A DNA stretch of 38,904 nucleotides from NCBI GenBank assembly GCA_003640385.1, contig RCAB01000554.1:1-38904 (forward strand), written 5' to 3'. The notes beneath the pieces were generated by a model. The model ran no database searches. It was given only the letters and a program-made list of their open reading frames with translations, and was not told the origin of the DNA. Below are positions 12,180 through 23,460 of the stretch, in pieces. The position numbers were made by a program, and so were the translations under genes. Each line of letters begins with the position of its first letter. Positions within the stretch are counted from its first letter, which is position 1. The DNA comes from Setaria digitata (Eukaryota; Nematoda; Chromadorea; Rhabditida; Setariidae).

Positions 12180-13500
12180 CCGTTCCAAATATTAGAAAAC
12201 ATCCGAGAGCCACAGTTTCTTCCTTAGGAGTACAGCAAACACTTCGCTAAATCTGCAAACTAGATAATTTAGCAATTATTTATAAAATCATAAATTAGAC
12301 GACAAAATAACGACTTGAGATACTCATAAGTGACAAATATCAAATTCACCTTTCAAATTCATTTAAAATTAATTTTTAACACATGTACAATGATATCTTT
12401 TGGAATGCTTTGTTCTTCAGATTTCATTTGCATTTATTTATATTACAGGAAAATTGAGAAACTATTTTGAAAAAGTAAAACAAAAAACAAAATTGAGTAA
12501 CAGTAAGCATAACATCTCTCTGCATCCGCATCTTTCTTTTTATTGCTCCCTTCTAAAAAAGTAGACAAAAAAAGGTAAATTTTCATCAACATTTATTTAA
12601 AACCTATCAAATTTGCAGTGAAGACAGATAAGCATTTGCAGGAATATATTAAAAGTACAATACTGAAATAAATCAAAAGTATGAAATTACAAATAAAGAG
12701 GAGCAGAAGGAAATAATGATGGGGAAGAGTGATTTATCTGTTTATTGGTAACATCTGTAGTTTTTTCTTATCACAAGTACAAATTAGCATTTGACTTACT
12801 AAGTGACTTCAATTTTCGCTTGATCTCTCGGGTAGTTTTGAATTTTTCGCCGTTCTGTTAACTTGTAAAATATTCCTTGCAAATATCAGTCACAATAATT
12901 TACTGCGGTTATGTCGGCTGCATAAAAACACTTTATCATAATATTTATTATGCTTGCACTAATTGATAGGAAATCCTAGCACAATTTACAGGTCTTAATT
13001 TGCCAAAAAGTTTTCTGGATATCAATTCTAGTTGAAGCTCGGAAAAACGAAATGGATCAGTAGCATAACATGCAACACACTTTTACAAAGTAGTAAACAA
13101 TAATAGCATCAGCAAAAAAATGCTAAAACTGAAGTGAATTTTCTTACGATAAACTTCACAAATTTTTATTTGAACAAAAGTTGGATTATAAAATTTAAAA
13201 GTTATGCTTTGGGGAACACTCCACTAATTTCTTTATTTAAAATATCTCATGAATTTGATTCAACAAATCAATTGATTATTTTCTTATAGAGAAACTGTTT
13301 TTCATCAGAAAAATAATTTCGAATGTTTCGCCTAAATGGAATAATAATTGAATGTATAAAAAATAAGTAAAAATAATTTTATTTAATTATTGATCTAAGA
13401 AACATTTTTCCCGAAATTCCAAAAACGGTTCATTGATATCATGGACATTGAGGAAAGACTGATCGATTAATAAATTTAAATTAAAAAAAAAAAAGATTAA
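12180..13500. other. AT-rich stretch, no gene seen
   Basis: Only short open frames and A-rich runs are visible; there is no acceptor-donor pair with an open frame between them. Confidence 0.45.
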
Positions 13501-13501
13501 T

Positions 13502-13615
13502 CTTGGAAAAATTTGTAAAAAACCAATTATTACCTGGGAATAATATTATTGATANTCAACTTCTTGGAAAAATTTGTAAAAAACCAATTATTACCTGGGA
13601 ATAATATTATTGATA
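13502..13615. other. Unmerged contig overlap around an N (assembly artefact)
   Basis: The 53-bp segment 13502-13554 is repeated exactly at 13563-13615, and the N at 13555 lies between them. This is the expected appearance of two contig ends that overlap but were joined with a placeholder instead of being merged. The duplication should not be read as biology. Confidence 0.8.
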
Positions 13616-13629
13616 ACAAAGAAGTGTTC

Positions 13630-13767
13630 ATGACAGAAATGATCGATCCTTTCCTGGCATTATCTGTGATTTCATTCATTACAACAACCGCTGTTGCAAG
13701 CAGACCAATACAAAGCAAATCACTACTGCAATTAGTGGAAGAAGGCAACTTCGAGTGTCAATATTAA
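13630..13767 (+). CDS. Candidate short secreted peptide
   Basis: The ATG at 13630 opens 45 codons: MTEMIDPFLALSVISFITTT, then AVAS, then RPIQSKSLLQLVEEGNFECQ and a final Y. The hydrophobic core followed by AVAS fits a signal peptide, although the acidic start is unusual. The mature part would be only about 22 residues. No trans-splice acceptor is seen directly upstream, and the assembly break at 13555 lies close by. The minus strand is also open here and has a TM-like frame, so the call is weak. Confidence 0.25.
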   Translation: MTEMIDPFLALSVISFITTTAVASRPIQSKSLLQLVEEGNFECQY

Positions 13768-13769
13768 GA

Positions 13770-16630
13770 TCGCTGTTAAAGAATCTGAGAAGATATTCAA
13801 AAATATGACAAAAAACCAAATCATATTTATGCGTATGCTAAGATGATTTATTAATTAAGATTGCTGTTTAGGTCCATAAAAACGTTAAGTGTTTAAAATA
13901 AATGTTTATTTTTACAAGTTATTTTGAAAATGAAGAAGATACAGATATTGTGATAATCATTTGAGTAGTAATTCTCAAGTCTGCTGAAAAGGTTTTATCA
14001 CTTTACTTCCAAACTCAATGGAAAAACCAGAATGTCATCTGAGATCTCAGTTGCCATCATTGGACGTACCATGGTCATTAATAATATATGCTATGCCAAA
14101 TATATGAGTAACGATACCCCTGTAGCTAGTGAACTTACTACCGAACTTAAATCAAATTCAATTCAGGTTAGAAAAAAGAAAAATAATTTCATCTTGTAGA
14201 TTAAAGTATATTATTTAACATATTCTCACCTTACTCCCAGTTTAACCGCTCAGTCAATTACCTCAGCAATTGCTGAGTACTTGCTTTTTCTTCTTTTTAA
14301 AACAAATTTTGTAAGTTAAACTCTGCATCTGACGAAGTACTTTCATTTTAATTATTTACCAGTATCAATTTTGAAATTGCAACACATTGAATGGATAATA
14401 TTTGAATTTTCCGCTGTATTGTAATTCAACTGATACAAGCACAAACCCACCGTGTCAGGCACAAAGCTGTTTTCCTTTGAATCAAATACGAGAAACTGCC
14501 TAAATTATTAAATGGCAAGTGCGATTGCATAAAATGTCTACTATCTTGGGGCTCCGGATTTCTGGAATGTTAGTGATAAAAGTATATGGAATAGTGATAT
14601 AATCAAGCATCATAGTTAATGAATTTGGTAGGAGAATTAAACTAAAGAATGATATAATTATCTCTCTTTTCTGAAATCTTATTTTTCCTTTTATTATGGC
14701 ATCAGTAAAGGCAAATGGTTTCTCTTTCTAAATTGAAGTTGAATACAAGGAGAGGCAGAATTTCAGAAATAATAATGAACCAAGCAGTTAGAAATAATCA
14801 CTCATTCATGACCAATCAGAAAAAGTTTTTTCGAAAAGAATAATAAGCGAAGTTTACTCGTAGCTTTATTTTTTTTTTTTTAATATTCAGTATTTTTTTT
14901 AGTATATATATGTAAAATAAAATATATATATATATATATATATNAAATGAAATTTGTACTGGTATATTCAAAATGTTTGCCAGAATTCAATATTAAAATA
15001 AAAACTGAAAATTAAATTGAGTGGATATAGTTATAAGTTAATAAACAAAATTAAAGCTGAACATAAGTGATTATCTGATTTCTGAGATAATTAATTAAAA
15101 TTATTACAGTAATGTCAAATTTGATAAATTAGTCATCTATTATTCAATATCGATTTTAACAATAATAAATGAATTCTTTTTTTATAGTTGCGCTCTCAGT
15201 TATTTGAATTTAATAAAAATAGTGAAAAATTTCGCACAGTTTCATCATTGTTACGAAATCAAAAATTCAAGTTCATAAATTTACAATTTAGTAAAATTAG
15301 CATTTATGTAAGAAGTGCAAAATTCTTTGATGCAAAAGATTCGAGTCAAATCTGCAAAGATTTTTGCCTAATGAAAATGAATCTTACAGGATACATTAAG
15401 GCATATTCACGTAGTTTCACAAACCAAAAAGAAAATTATTCATACGTTACAAAGTCAGTTCCTTATTTTAACCTGTGCTAATTAATTATGATTCATCTAT
15501 AATTTTGGAATTTTCTAAAAAAAAATTAAATTATCTAGTATTTCAGCATAACTTTCAGCAGATTATTAACTGCACATACGTGACAATAAGAAATTTTTGG
15601 AAAGAATAGACAAGAGCTTTTATAATCCTTTTTGTTTCAAGAAAGTTTTCGGCCTGTCAGGTAGGAGGAAAAGAGCAGGATTAAATCATGGCATATTAGG
15701 TTAAAAACAAAAGATTATTTGATTCGTGCCCAACACATCTACTGCTGATAATCATTCTCAATCATTTCCGATTAGAGCTCTCAAGTACTTCAGTAGTTTT
15801 TATATTTAACAGAGCTAATGTGGAAAAAAATGTTGCAAAATTACTGTTAATAAGTTCTAATAATTAAAATAGCGCGTGAATTTAAAAGTACTAAAGCAAT
15901 TTATTAATAGAAGTGAGTGAAACAAAAAATTCTCTTTTTTAATGGTCGAAAGAAATGTGAGGAGCAACTGCGTCATTTAATTTATTTGCCATTAATATTT
16001 CGTACATTTTAGAATAAGAGTTGAATTGTGACTTTGATTAGAACTAAACAGAAAACAAATAATTAACACAGAAATGGCGAACTTTTAGAATTAAACGGAT
16101 TCTTAACAGAAATATTCAGAATTTTGTTCTTAAATTTTCAATCATTCAGTCGCCAACAAGTCAATCTTAGAGGAGAAATTAATCTTAGTAGTTATAGTTC
16201 CTATCATTGCAGCTCATATTATCCAGTAAAAAAGTTTATAATAGGCTAAAAAAAGTTTTTTTTTTTTTTATTCTAGAGTAAAATCCTCATAGAATAAACT
16301 CAGTGGATAAATTTCAGAACACTTATAAAGTCTGCATTTACTGGACAAGAAACAATAGAAAAGACTTACCTGAAGATTTTTTCTAATCAAGTCAAAAAGA
16401 AGTTTGTTGATATAACTGGTGATATCTCGAAATTTTATTGACTGCTTGTTAGCAAGGCATAGCCCGTTTTGACAGCTGATCTTTGACTAGTAAAAATTCA
16501 TACCAAAAATTCTCAGTCACAGACTATTACTAACCGATAAGAAAAACAAACAGTGAAAATGAAACCTCAGGCTGTTGGTGAAGCTCAAGAATGTTTAATG
16601 AACATTATGAACCCACCATAAATTACTATA
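13770..16630. other. AT-rich stretch without a supported gene
   Basis: An open frame at 15188-15481 follows a TTTTTATAG acceptor-like site but has no ATG start and low information content. I see nothing else that combines splice signals with a convincing frame. Confidence 0.4.
14918..14944. repeat. TA microsatellite ending at an assembly N
   Basis: A run of alternating TA ends at the N at 14944. The repeat probably broke the assembly, so its true length is unknown. Confidence 0.8.
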
Positions 16631-16638
16631 TAGATTAG

Positions 16639-16827
16639 GTATCAACAGAGCAAATAAGATTCAGCCCCAAAAGTCTGAAGAGACAAAGTGAAAGGTCAAT
16701 GGAGCGGATAAATACGGTAGATTCAGTGGAAGGAAATTGGTATTTGAATAAAGTACAGGTGAAGGATAGTTTCTTTTTGATGAGAGACGACAGGAAGAAG
16801 ATTTACGCCTCATTCACTATATGGTGA
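16639..16827 (+). CDS. Candidate plus-strand exon, unknown protein
   Basis: The frame between stops at 16636-16638 and 16825-16827 is open for 62 codons and reads like a soluble protein (SPKSLKRQSERSMERINTVD, then NWYLNKVQ, then MRDDRKKIYASFTIW). A strong donor CAG|GTGAAG follows LNKVQ, and an acceptor-like AAGATTCAG lies near the start. The reverse strand also has a 51-codon frame from an ATG, so strand choice is uncertain. Confidence 0.3.
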   Translation, partial: VSTEQIRFSPKSLKRQSERSMERINTVDSVEGNWYLNKVQVKDSFFLMRDDRKKIYASFTIW

Positions 16828-16964
16828 CAATAATTAAGTAGAAGTGGAATGAAAGAATTGAAACAGTTCAGGCTACACAAACAACTATTAACAAGTTCAG
16901 TGATTGCACCTTTTCGTTATATCCAAAATTCCTGATCCTTCAAAAGATGGATAAAATTTCTTAC

Positions 16965-17116
16965 GAGTGGAATAAAATGCAAGCCTTCAGTTTGGTTTGT
17001 AGCACTCGTGTCTCTTTCAATTTCCTCTGCCTCAGTTGTTCCACCAGCACTGGCATGTTGTCGCTCTGGTCGATTAATTCTCCAATAATGAACTGATTTG
17101 TTTTCCGGTAATGTTT
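16965..17116 (-). CDS. Candidate helical exon, unknown protein
   Basis: On the minus strand a pyrimidine-rich acceptor (CTTCCTTTCCTTTTTGAG) is followed by 50 open codons (KHYRKTNQFIIGELIDQSDN, then MPVLVEQLRQRKLKETRVLQ) and a strong donor CACTC|GTAAGA in phase 2. The charged periodic composition suggests an amphipathic or coiled-coil helix. No neighbouring exon could be joined with confidence. The plus strand has a 49-codon frame over the same bases, but its composition is less protein-like. Confidence 0.38.
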
Positions 17117-17819
17117 CTCAAAAAGGAAAGGAAGAAGTTAATAGTTTGAGTTGCCCAAATTCTTCCCCTACTTCTTTTCTCCCTGTCTACCTATCTTCTG
17201 CTCAATTTCTTCACTTAGTGAAGCTATCTTTGCTCTAAATAATGAACATGAAATATAGGTGATATAAATTTTTTTTTCTGACCTTAGTCTACCTCTCCTC
17301 ACTATTTTGTTTTTTAAATTGAAATTTTTCTCCCGCTATCTACACTTGTTAAACTCAAGCAAATTATTCTTCTCTTGCTTTTATTTCTAATAGAAAAATT
17401 TCAATTTAAAAAAAAAAAAACAAAATACTAGTATTAATATTGGGCGAAATATTCCAGAATAACACTGCAATAAAATTAAAGAAAGAGTCTTCAACACAGT
17501 TTACTGTCTTAAAATGATGAGAAAAACACATAACTTTTTGACATGCAACCATATGAAAAATAATGACGAAATTATATATTTCAGCAAGAAAAATACATTA
17601 AATGGTCGGATAATCGAATCATTACAGTTTTCGAGTTCCTTTTTTTGTTCCCAACAGATGTGTAGAAAATGGTTGCGACTGGTGACAATTATACATTTAG
17701 AATTTCCCTGTCTTTTCTTTGAAGAATTTATTATTCTTTTCAGCGCCAATTTTGCATTCGTACTATTATTTGAAGTTGTCATTACTTACAGTGTGTTTCT
17801 TTTGAAATTGATTTGAACT

Positions 17820-20800
17820 TATGTATGCATTTATCTTTATCTTTCCTATGCTCTTAGCCTACTTTCTTCGTTATTTTTTTCTTTCGTTTTTTTTTCTTTT
17901 TATTTTTTTTTTAAATTCGAATTTAATGCATTTCCATTAGTTCTAATTTTTTATCATCTTTGCTACAATGCATTTGATGCTCATATTTTTTTCATTTCCG
18001 TCAGGATGGTAAGATATCGAGTGGAGATGTGTTTCAAGTGGAGAGTTTGATAGTCAGAACAGTCAGTATCAGTTGATTATCAGTAGTTATCAAACTGCGT
18101 ACCAATCTCTTTTTGCTCTGCCTTAGCATCAGAAATGGTAGGAAGGAATATGCAAATGAGGGAGGGCATGCTGTTTGCTGAGCCAAATAGTCTTACACTT
18201 TTCATTGTTGGCTGTGAATTTATTGTCTTCTTTTGGCAGAATTTTTATTCTTTATTGTTTTTTTTCTTCATTTGTTTTCGTTATTTGTTGACTTTTAACT
18301 TTCTTTTGCATATTTTTATAAAATACATTTCAGCTCTCATTTCCTTCAGCAGTTTGTCAATATTTGCCAGAAAGGAAAGCGCTTATTTCTAGTCTGCTGT
18401 GGGCCGGGGCAAGACAATCGAAACATTAATATTTGTTGAACCTACCGGAACATATTCCGCAGTAGCTTATCAGCAAGTAAAAGATTTCTGTGTGCCATGA
18501 TCAAGGCAGAAATGCCGAACGGAATTATTAGTATGAAGTTAGTATTCATTTCATTTTACATTATTGATTCAATCAGTTTCTTTTTAATTATTCTGCTGCT
18601 GAAATAATACAACATTTTGGTTTTGAGTGAAGAGGAAGAAGATGATCTTCGTACATGATAAACTGATTAAATGGAAAATGAAAAGTGCTTTAATTATTGC
18701 TTCTCTTAACAATTTATAACATTTCTGAAAATGAATAACGCTTATTTTATATTTGTATTACTTATCAATTTCTATGCAAAGTTAGGTCTGTTTTTGTTGT
18801 GAGCAGTAAGTCCAAGCCGTAAGAGTTTGCATCTATCCCCAGCATTTAGTTGCAGTTTGATATAATTCTTCTCTCTTCTTTAGAGTACAGTTGACGTACC
18901 ACGTATCAGTAGCTACAGCTGAGAGAGATGAGAGATAGTTATATTAAGCGGAAAATAACTGTCTTCATTACCTGCCGGAATATTACAACGACAAAAAAGT
19001 GACGCCATCTGTTTGTGTCAAACAAGTGCAAGGATGCTCAGAGCTTTCGCAATAATGGTATGCCACAAATTGTTTCATATATTCAGTTGATAAGATTTTA
19101 CATTTTCATTTTTACATAGTTTCTAAAAGATATGTTTCAGAGTAGAATTTCATAACAATAGAAACTAATTTGGCATATGATACGGTGAAGCGAGAAATGT
19201 TTAAGTTAATATCGGAAATTATAAATATTGCGGGAAATGCAGGATGAAGTTGTATCAAAGTAAGATTGGAATGAAAGACAAATCAAGCATCAGTTAAGCG
19301 GTTGCAATATTGTGTAGATGCTGAAAGTTAGTACTGTTACTTGTTTCTTCTATTTCTCTAAGTGGAAATGGGCTGATGAAGTCAGAAAAAATGAATTAAA
19401 AAAAGAGAAATTAAAAAAAGAATGAATTGAGAGAAGAAAATGAAAATTGACTGAAAAAGAAGAATGAAGAAAAGAATAAAAAAATTAAAAAAGAAAAAAA
19501 GGAAAATAAAAAGAGAGAAATAAGAAAAATGAAGTAAAAAAAAAGCCAAATAAAGGAGCACACTATTTTTCAATATCCTGTGTTTTATTTGCTTTTCTTT
19601 TTTTCTTTAATCTTATTTCACACATATCAATTTCTGACTTTATATTTTGATTTGATGTTTGTTATATGATGATAGGTCAAAAGCTGTATTTGTTTGGCAT
19701 TAGTTTTTGATTTTATATTCTGCATTGGATATTTGTTATGTTCAAAAGCTATATTTGTTTAGCAACTTTTTCGTTACTAAGTTGAAACTGTGTGTAACTA
19801 TGATGCCTAGTTATTTAAGTGAGCTAGGTATTTAACTGACGTGGTTATTTAATTAATCTAGTCATTTAATTGGATAGTATGCTGTTTAGTTATGTAATTG
19901 ATCAGTAAGAAAATCCATGAGAAATAGTGGTGCCAAGAGGTTCCTTTTTTGTGGAAAAAGTCTTTGGGAATAGTTACGCATCAAATTTTTCAAATTTAAG
20001 TAATTGTGAAATGTGACTTTGTTTTTTTACAAAAATGGCTTGATTTAATATTGAATAATATTAAAAGAAGATAAATTTAATATTGCATATTTAATCTGGG
20101 TAAAATAAACAGTTATGTTATAACAATCGAAAGTTAGCTAGTTAAATTTCAATTTTGACTTTTCTTATCTCTGAGGTAGGAAGAAATGTAAAGAAATACT
20201 CTTTAAGTCTAATGTCCTTTGCTTTCTAATTTATTATTATTCCTGAATATTTTAAAAGTCCAAACGCATAATTTGCGGTATCGAAGATTTTTAAAATAGA
20301 GCTCTTTGAAAAACATAGTAAGCTCATCGAATATTGCGGAAGAAAGGGTTCGTTAAATTTTACGATATACACTATGAACCAGGTGCAGTATTAATCTGAG
20401 AAAAATTCAAGGAAAAGATTAGTTCCAGAGCGAATTATAGTGTTAATAAAGAATAATCTGAAAAGATTTTGAGTTTTAATTCACAGATCTTGAGTGAATA
20501 TGTTGTAAAAAATTTCCGGGACATATTTGCGCAAGATAAATTTCGAAGAAAAATCAATACCTTGGTGAATAATTGCTGAAATATTTAGATATTTGATGAA
20601 ATGTATCTATGTTTATGAATGTGATAATATGAAGAATGGAAGAATGATAAAGTGACAAGCAGTTCAAACGCCGCTGATGTTTCGGGTCATTCAGTTAACA
20701 TTTCGTAACTGATGCTTATAGTGTTCATGCTTGCGGTTATCCATTTTTCAAAAAAATAAATGTAATTAGAAAAGCCTAGGATGTTGTACAGTAAAAAAAA

Positions 20801-21590
20801 AACTTCAAAAGTTTTTTTCACAAAATTAAACAGAAAATTATTACCAGTTATTAAATTTCTTTGTATGATACAGCTAAGCGAACAAATTATCATAAAAATA
20901 GTAGTGAAATAATAATTAAAGTTAATTTTGAGACTGTAAGTTTTTTAGCACTAGACGGCACTGGCTTCTTCAAAAACGTGTTGATAATCAATTTTATTGG
21001 TGCACAACTACTATTTAAATGAATAAATCCCAATTTACTTTTAAATTCTAATTTATGCTGATTTTTTTTTTTTTTGAATCTTCAAGTCAACACGTCCCAA
21101 TTGTCTAAAAATAAAATACGACACAATTAAAAATAAATAAGTAGAATATAATTGCTAAAATTTAATGAAAGCAGTAAAATATTGTTTATTTTTGTTCCAC
21201 TTTTAATAGTTCAACCATTAAATATTATTGGAATTTGCATAATTAATTCCTCGGTTTTTATTCCAAAATTACGAAATACAAAGAGAAAAAACTAAGGAAA
21301 CTGATATTACCACTAAATATTCTTTTACAGTATACATAATTAACATCTGAGCATTCACTATCGTATCAAATCTGTAAATTACGCAAAACGAAACGACCGA
21401 ATCTGATTTTATTTTAAATAAGAGTTGAAAAATGCTTAATTTCTACAAGTAAATAATGCAGCATCTCAAAACTGCCTTGTGCAACAATAATCATAACTGT
21501 AATTAAATTAATCTGTAATACAATAAAACGATACGCACTTTCAACTTTGATTTCACGAATCGAAATGGTTTAGTATAATGATTTAAGTTT
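17820..21590. other. AT-rich region with fragments only
   Basis: Several short plus-strand fragments look exon-like but do not join. One at 18005 follows TTTCATTTCCGTCAG and reads DGKISSGDVFQVESLIV. One at about 18881-19050 lies between TTCTCTCTTCTTTAG and TG|GTATGC but has stops in every frame. One around 19150-19255 changes frame before a donor AAA|GTAAGA. A purine-only tract lies at 19385-19560. None is strong enough to annotate as a gene. Confidence 0.35.
19385..19560 (+). repeat. Purine-rich low-complexity tract
   Basis: About 170 bases made almost entirely of A and G, with scattered T. It is the first of four such tracts on the plus strand; the others lie between 23.4 and 24.8 kb. Open frames across it are only low-complexity artefacts. 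Confidence 0.8.
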
Positions 21591-21591
21591 T

Positions 21592-23171
21592 ATGTGCAAT
21601 CTACTATTGAGAATTAAGTTTCTTGAAAGAATTCGACTGGTCACTGCAACTGCAACAGCTTTAAGGTAGCCATTATTTCAGGAAAAAAAAAAAGTGGATC
21701 ATTGGAAAATGCAAGAATAAAAATAAAGAAGAAGGTGATTCTGTAAATTAATAAACTTGTTATATTTTCTGATTGACGTTGTGTTATATATCCTGATTGA
21801 CTCTTTATTTTCGAATTTCAAATTCGCTTCATTCTACTTTATTTTAACAAATTTTCGTAAAATGCTACATTTTTTGATTTTTTATTTTTGATTTACTTAC
21901 TGATTCGAAATGAGGGAAATATTTTTGAGATAGAAGACCTGAGAAGGAAAGTGAAAAATAATGAGCGCGATGCTCATGAAGAAATGGGAATTCCAGAGGC
22001 AGAATTAGTGGAGCGCGTAATTCCTCTGTTATCTCAGATACGGCTAGCAGAGTGGCGCCAAGTGCTACATGAGCCTCTTGCTAATGAAGAAGTGATAGCT
22101 CATGTGGCACAAAGAGCGCGGCCAGTGTCACCGGAACGCAAAGAAGAAAAGGCGATGCGTGAGATGGCGCTGTTTCATTTCCGCCAATATAGTTAAGGAA
22201 TATTTGCTGCATATCTTTAATATTTTAAAATCACTGACTGAATAATTTTGTAATCAAAGAAAGAAGGAAAATATATGTACATATTTGATTATCAATGTAT
22301 TCCAGGCGTTCCCGTACTATCCGCGTGCCTGTTGTGGGCGGAAGAAGCCAGTAAGTGTGAAGCAAATAGCAACAGCTCCGGAGATATACGATGTTCCGCG
22401 TGTGGAAGAATTGCCGGAACGATATCGGCAGCTGTTGGTACTGCCGAGATCTGACCCATATTTTGTTATTCGAGAGGATGAAGGGTCGGCAACAATTAGT
22501 AAGTTTATTTCATTCATCAAGTTGAGGAACCCATCGTGTATCAGTGCAGTGGTTTTATTATATATGATCTCGCTGATTAGAAATAAATTTATATCAGTGA
22601 ACTTGAAAGTGCTAGAAAAGTGGAGAGCTATTATTTTTAGAATGTGGCTTCTATCCAAAGGAATTTAGCACTCTTAAGGGATGGAGGATTCACGCTGCTA
22701 AAATCCATACTCAGATTCGCGAGTTTTTTGAATAGTCATTACGTAGGAGATAATGGGAAGAAATTTCAATAGCCATTTTATTCATTTTTATGAAAATTAT
22801 CGGAAGTTATATTCAATTTATATTTATTTGTATTCATCCTTTTAAGAACAGATCCATTTCAGGTTTCTGCCAAAAATGTGGCTACTTTGTTGATATGCCG
22901 AACGCAATCTCTGCCGAAGAAATTACAGCCACAATGAACTATGGGATGGTGCACAAGGACTATGAAGGCAGGTATAAGTAAGAGAGCCGCAAAACGAAGG
23001 AGGCTACAATTGGCTGGTAGAAACGAAGAAGCAGAGCACTATTTTATTCCTAGTAAGTTAAAACATTTGTTTCCAAATACTGTTAGAAAATTTCAAATAG
23101 AAGTTTTTGCAAAATATGTTCAACTATTTTATACTTTTTCAGTAAATGTTTTTTCAGGTGCGCAACAATAA
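21592..23171 (+). CDS. Multi-exon gene, unknown basic protein with two Cys pairs; two frame breaks
   Basis: Exon bodies are 21930-22191, 22306-22498, 22863-23052 and 23158-23171, with acceptors TATTTTTGAG, TGTATTCCAG, CCATTTCAG and TTTTTTCAG and donors A|GTTAAG, A|GTAAGT and A|GTAAGT. Exon 1 has IPEAELVERVIPLLSQIRLA. Exon 2 has a CC pair in RACCGRK and then PRVEELPERYRQLLVLPRSD. Exon 3 has FCQKCGYFVDMPNA and a basic tail (KRAAKRRRLQLAGRNEEAEH); exon 4 adds AQQ and a stop. CC plus CxxC could bind zinc, but this is inference. A candidate first exon (21592-21665, MCNLLLRIKFLERIRLVTAT) is Arg-rich like a mitochondrial presequence, but it joins only if an acceptor near 21943 or 21946 is used. The frame breaks by one base at the exon 1/2 junction and again at 22973-22982. 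Either assembly errors or a decaying gene would explain this. Confidence 0.55.
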
Positions 23172-23460
23172 AGAAGTGATGGTCTCTGCCACAACTATTA
23201 CTTATAGAAGAAATTCAATAAGGACCATTTCTGTCACTTTCAACATGTTCCCATGTTCCGCAAACAATCCTTCTATTCCTGCATATGCAAGCTGGTAGGA
23301 GATTTTCCAAAATATTTTTCTTCAAAATTTTTTTTTGCTGGTGTCACTAATTTTTTTCCATGTTGCTGTTTTGCTATTTTTTTGTTTATAACCTAAAATT
23401 CCTCCTTTGTCTTTAATTTTAAGTATTACATTGGCTTTTTGCATTCTTTCCGTTGTTGTT

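Noticed and set aside
17514..17816. 100-codon plus-strand frame with an overlapping 93-codon minus-strand frame
   Set aside because: Both strands are open, neither has splice signals, and the composition is hydrophobic low-information.
18390..18540. Fragment with IFVEPTGTYSAVAYQQV, considered as an IS110-type transposase or Wolbachia-derived insert
   Set aside because: The resemblance is limited to a few residues, there is no second motif, and stops follow at once.
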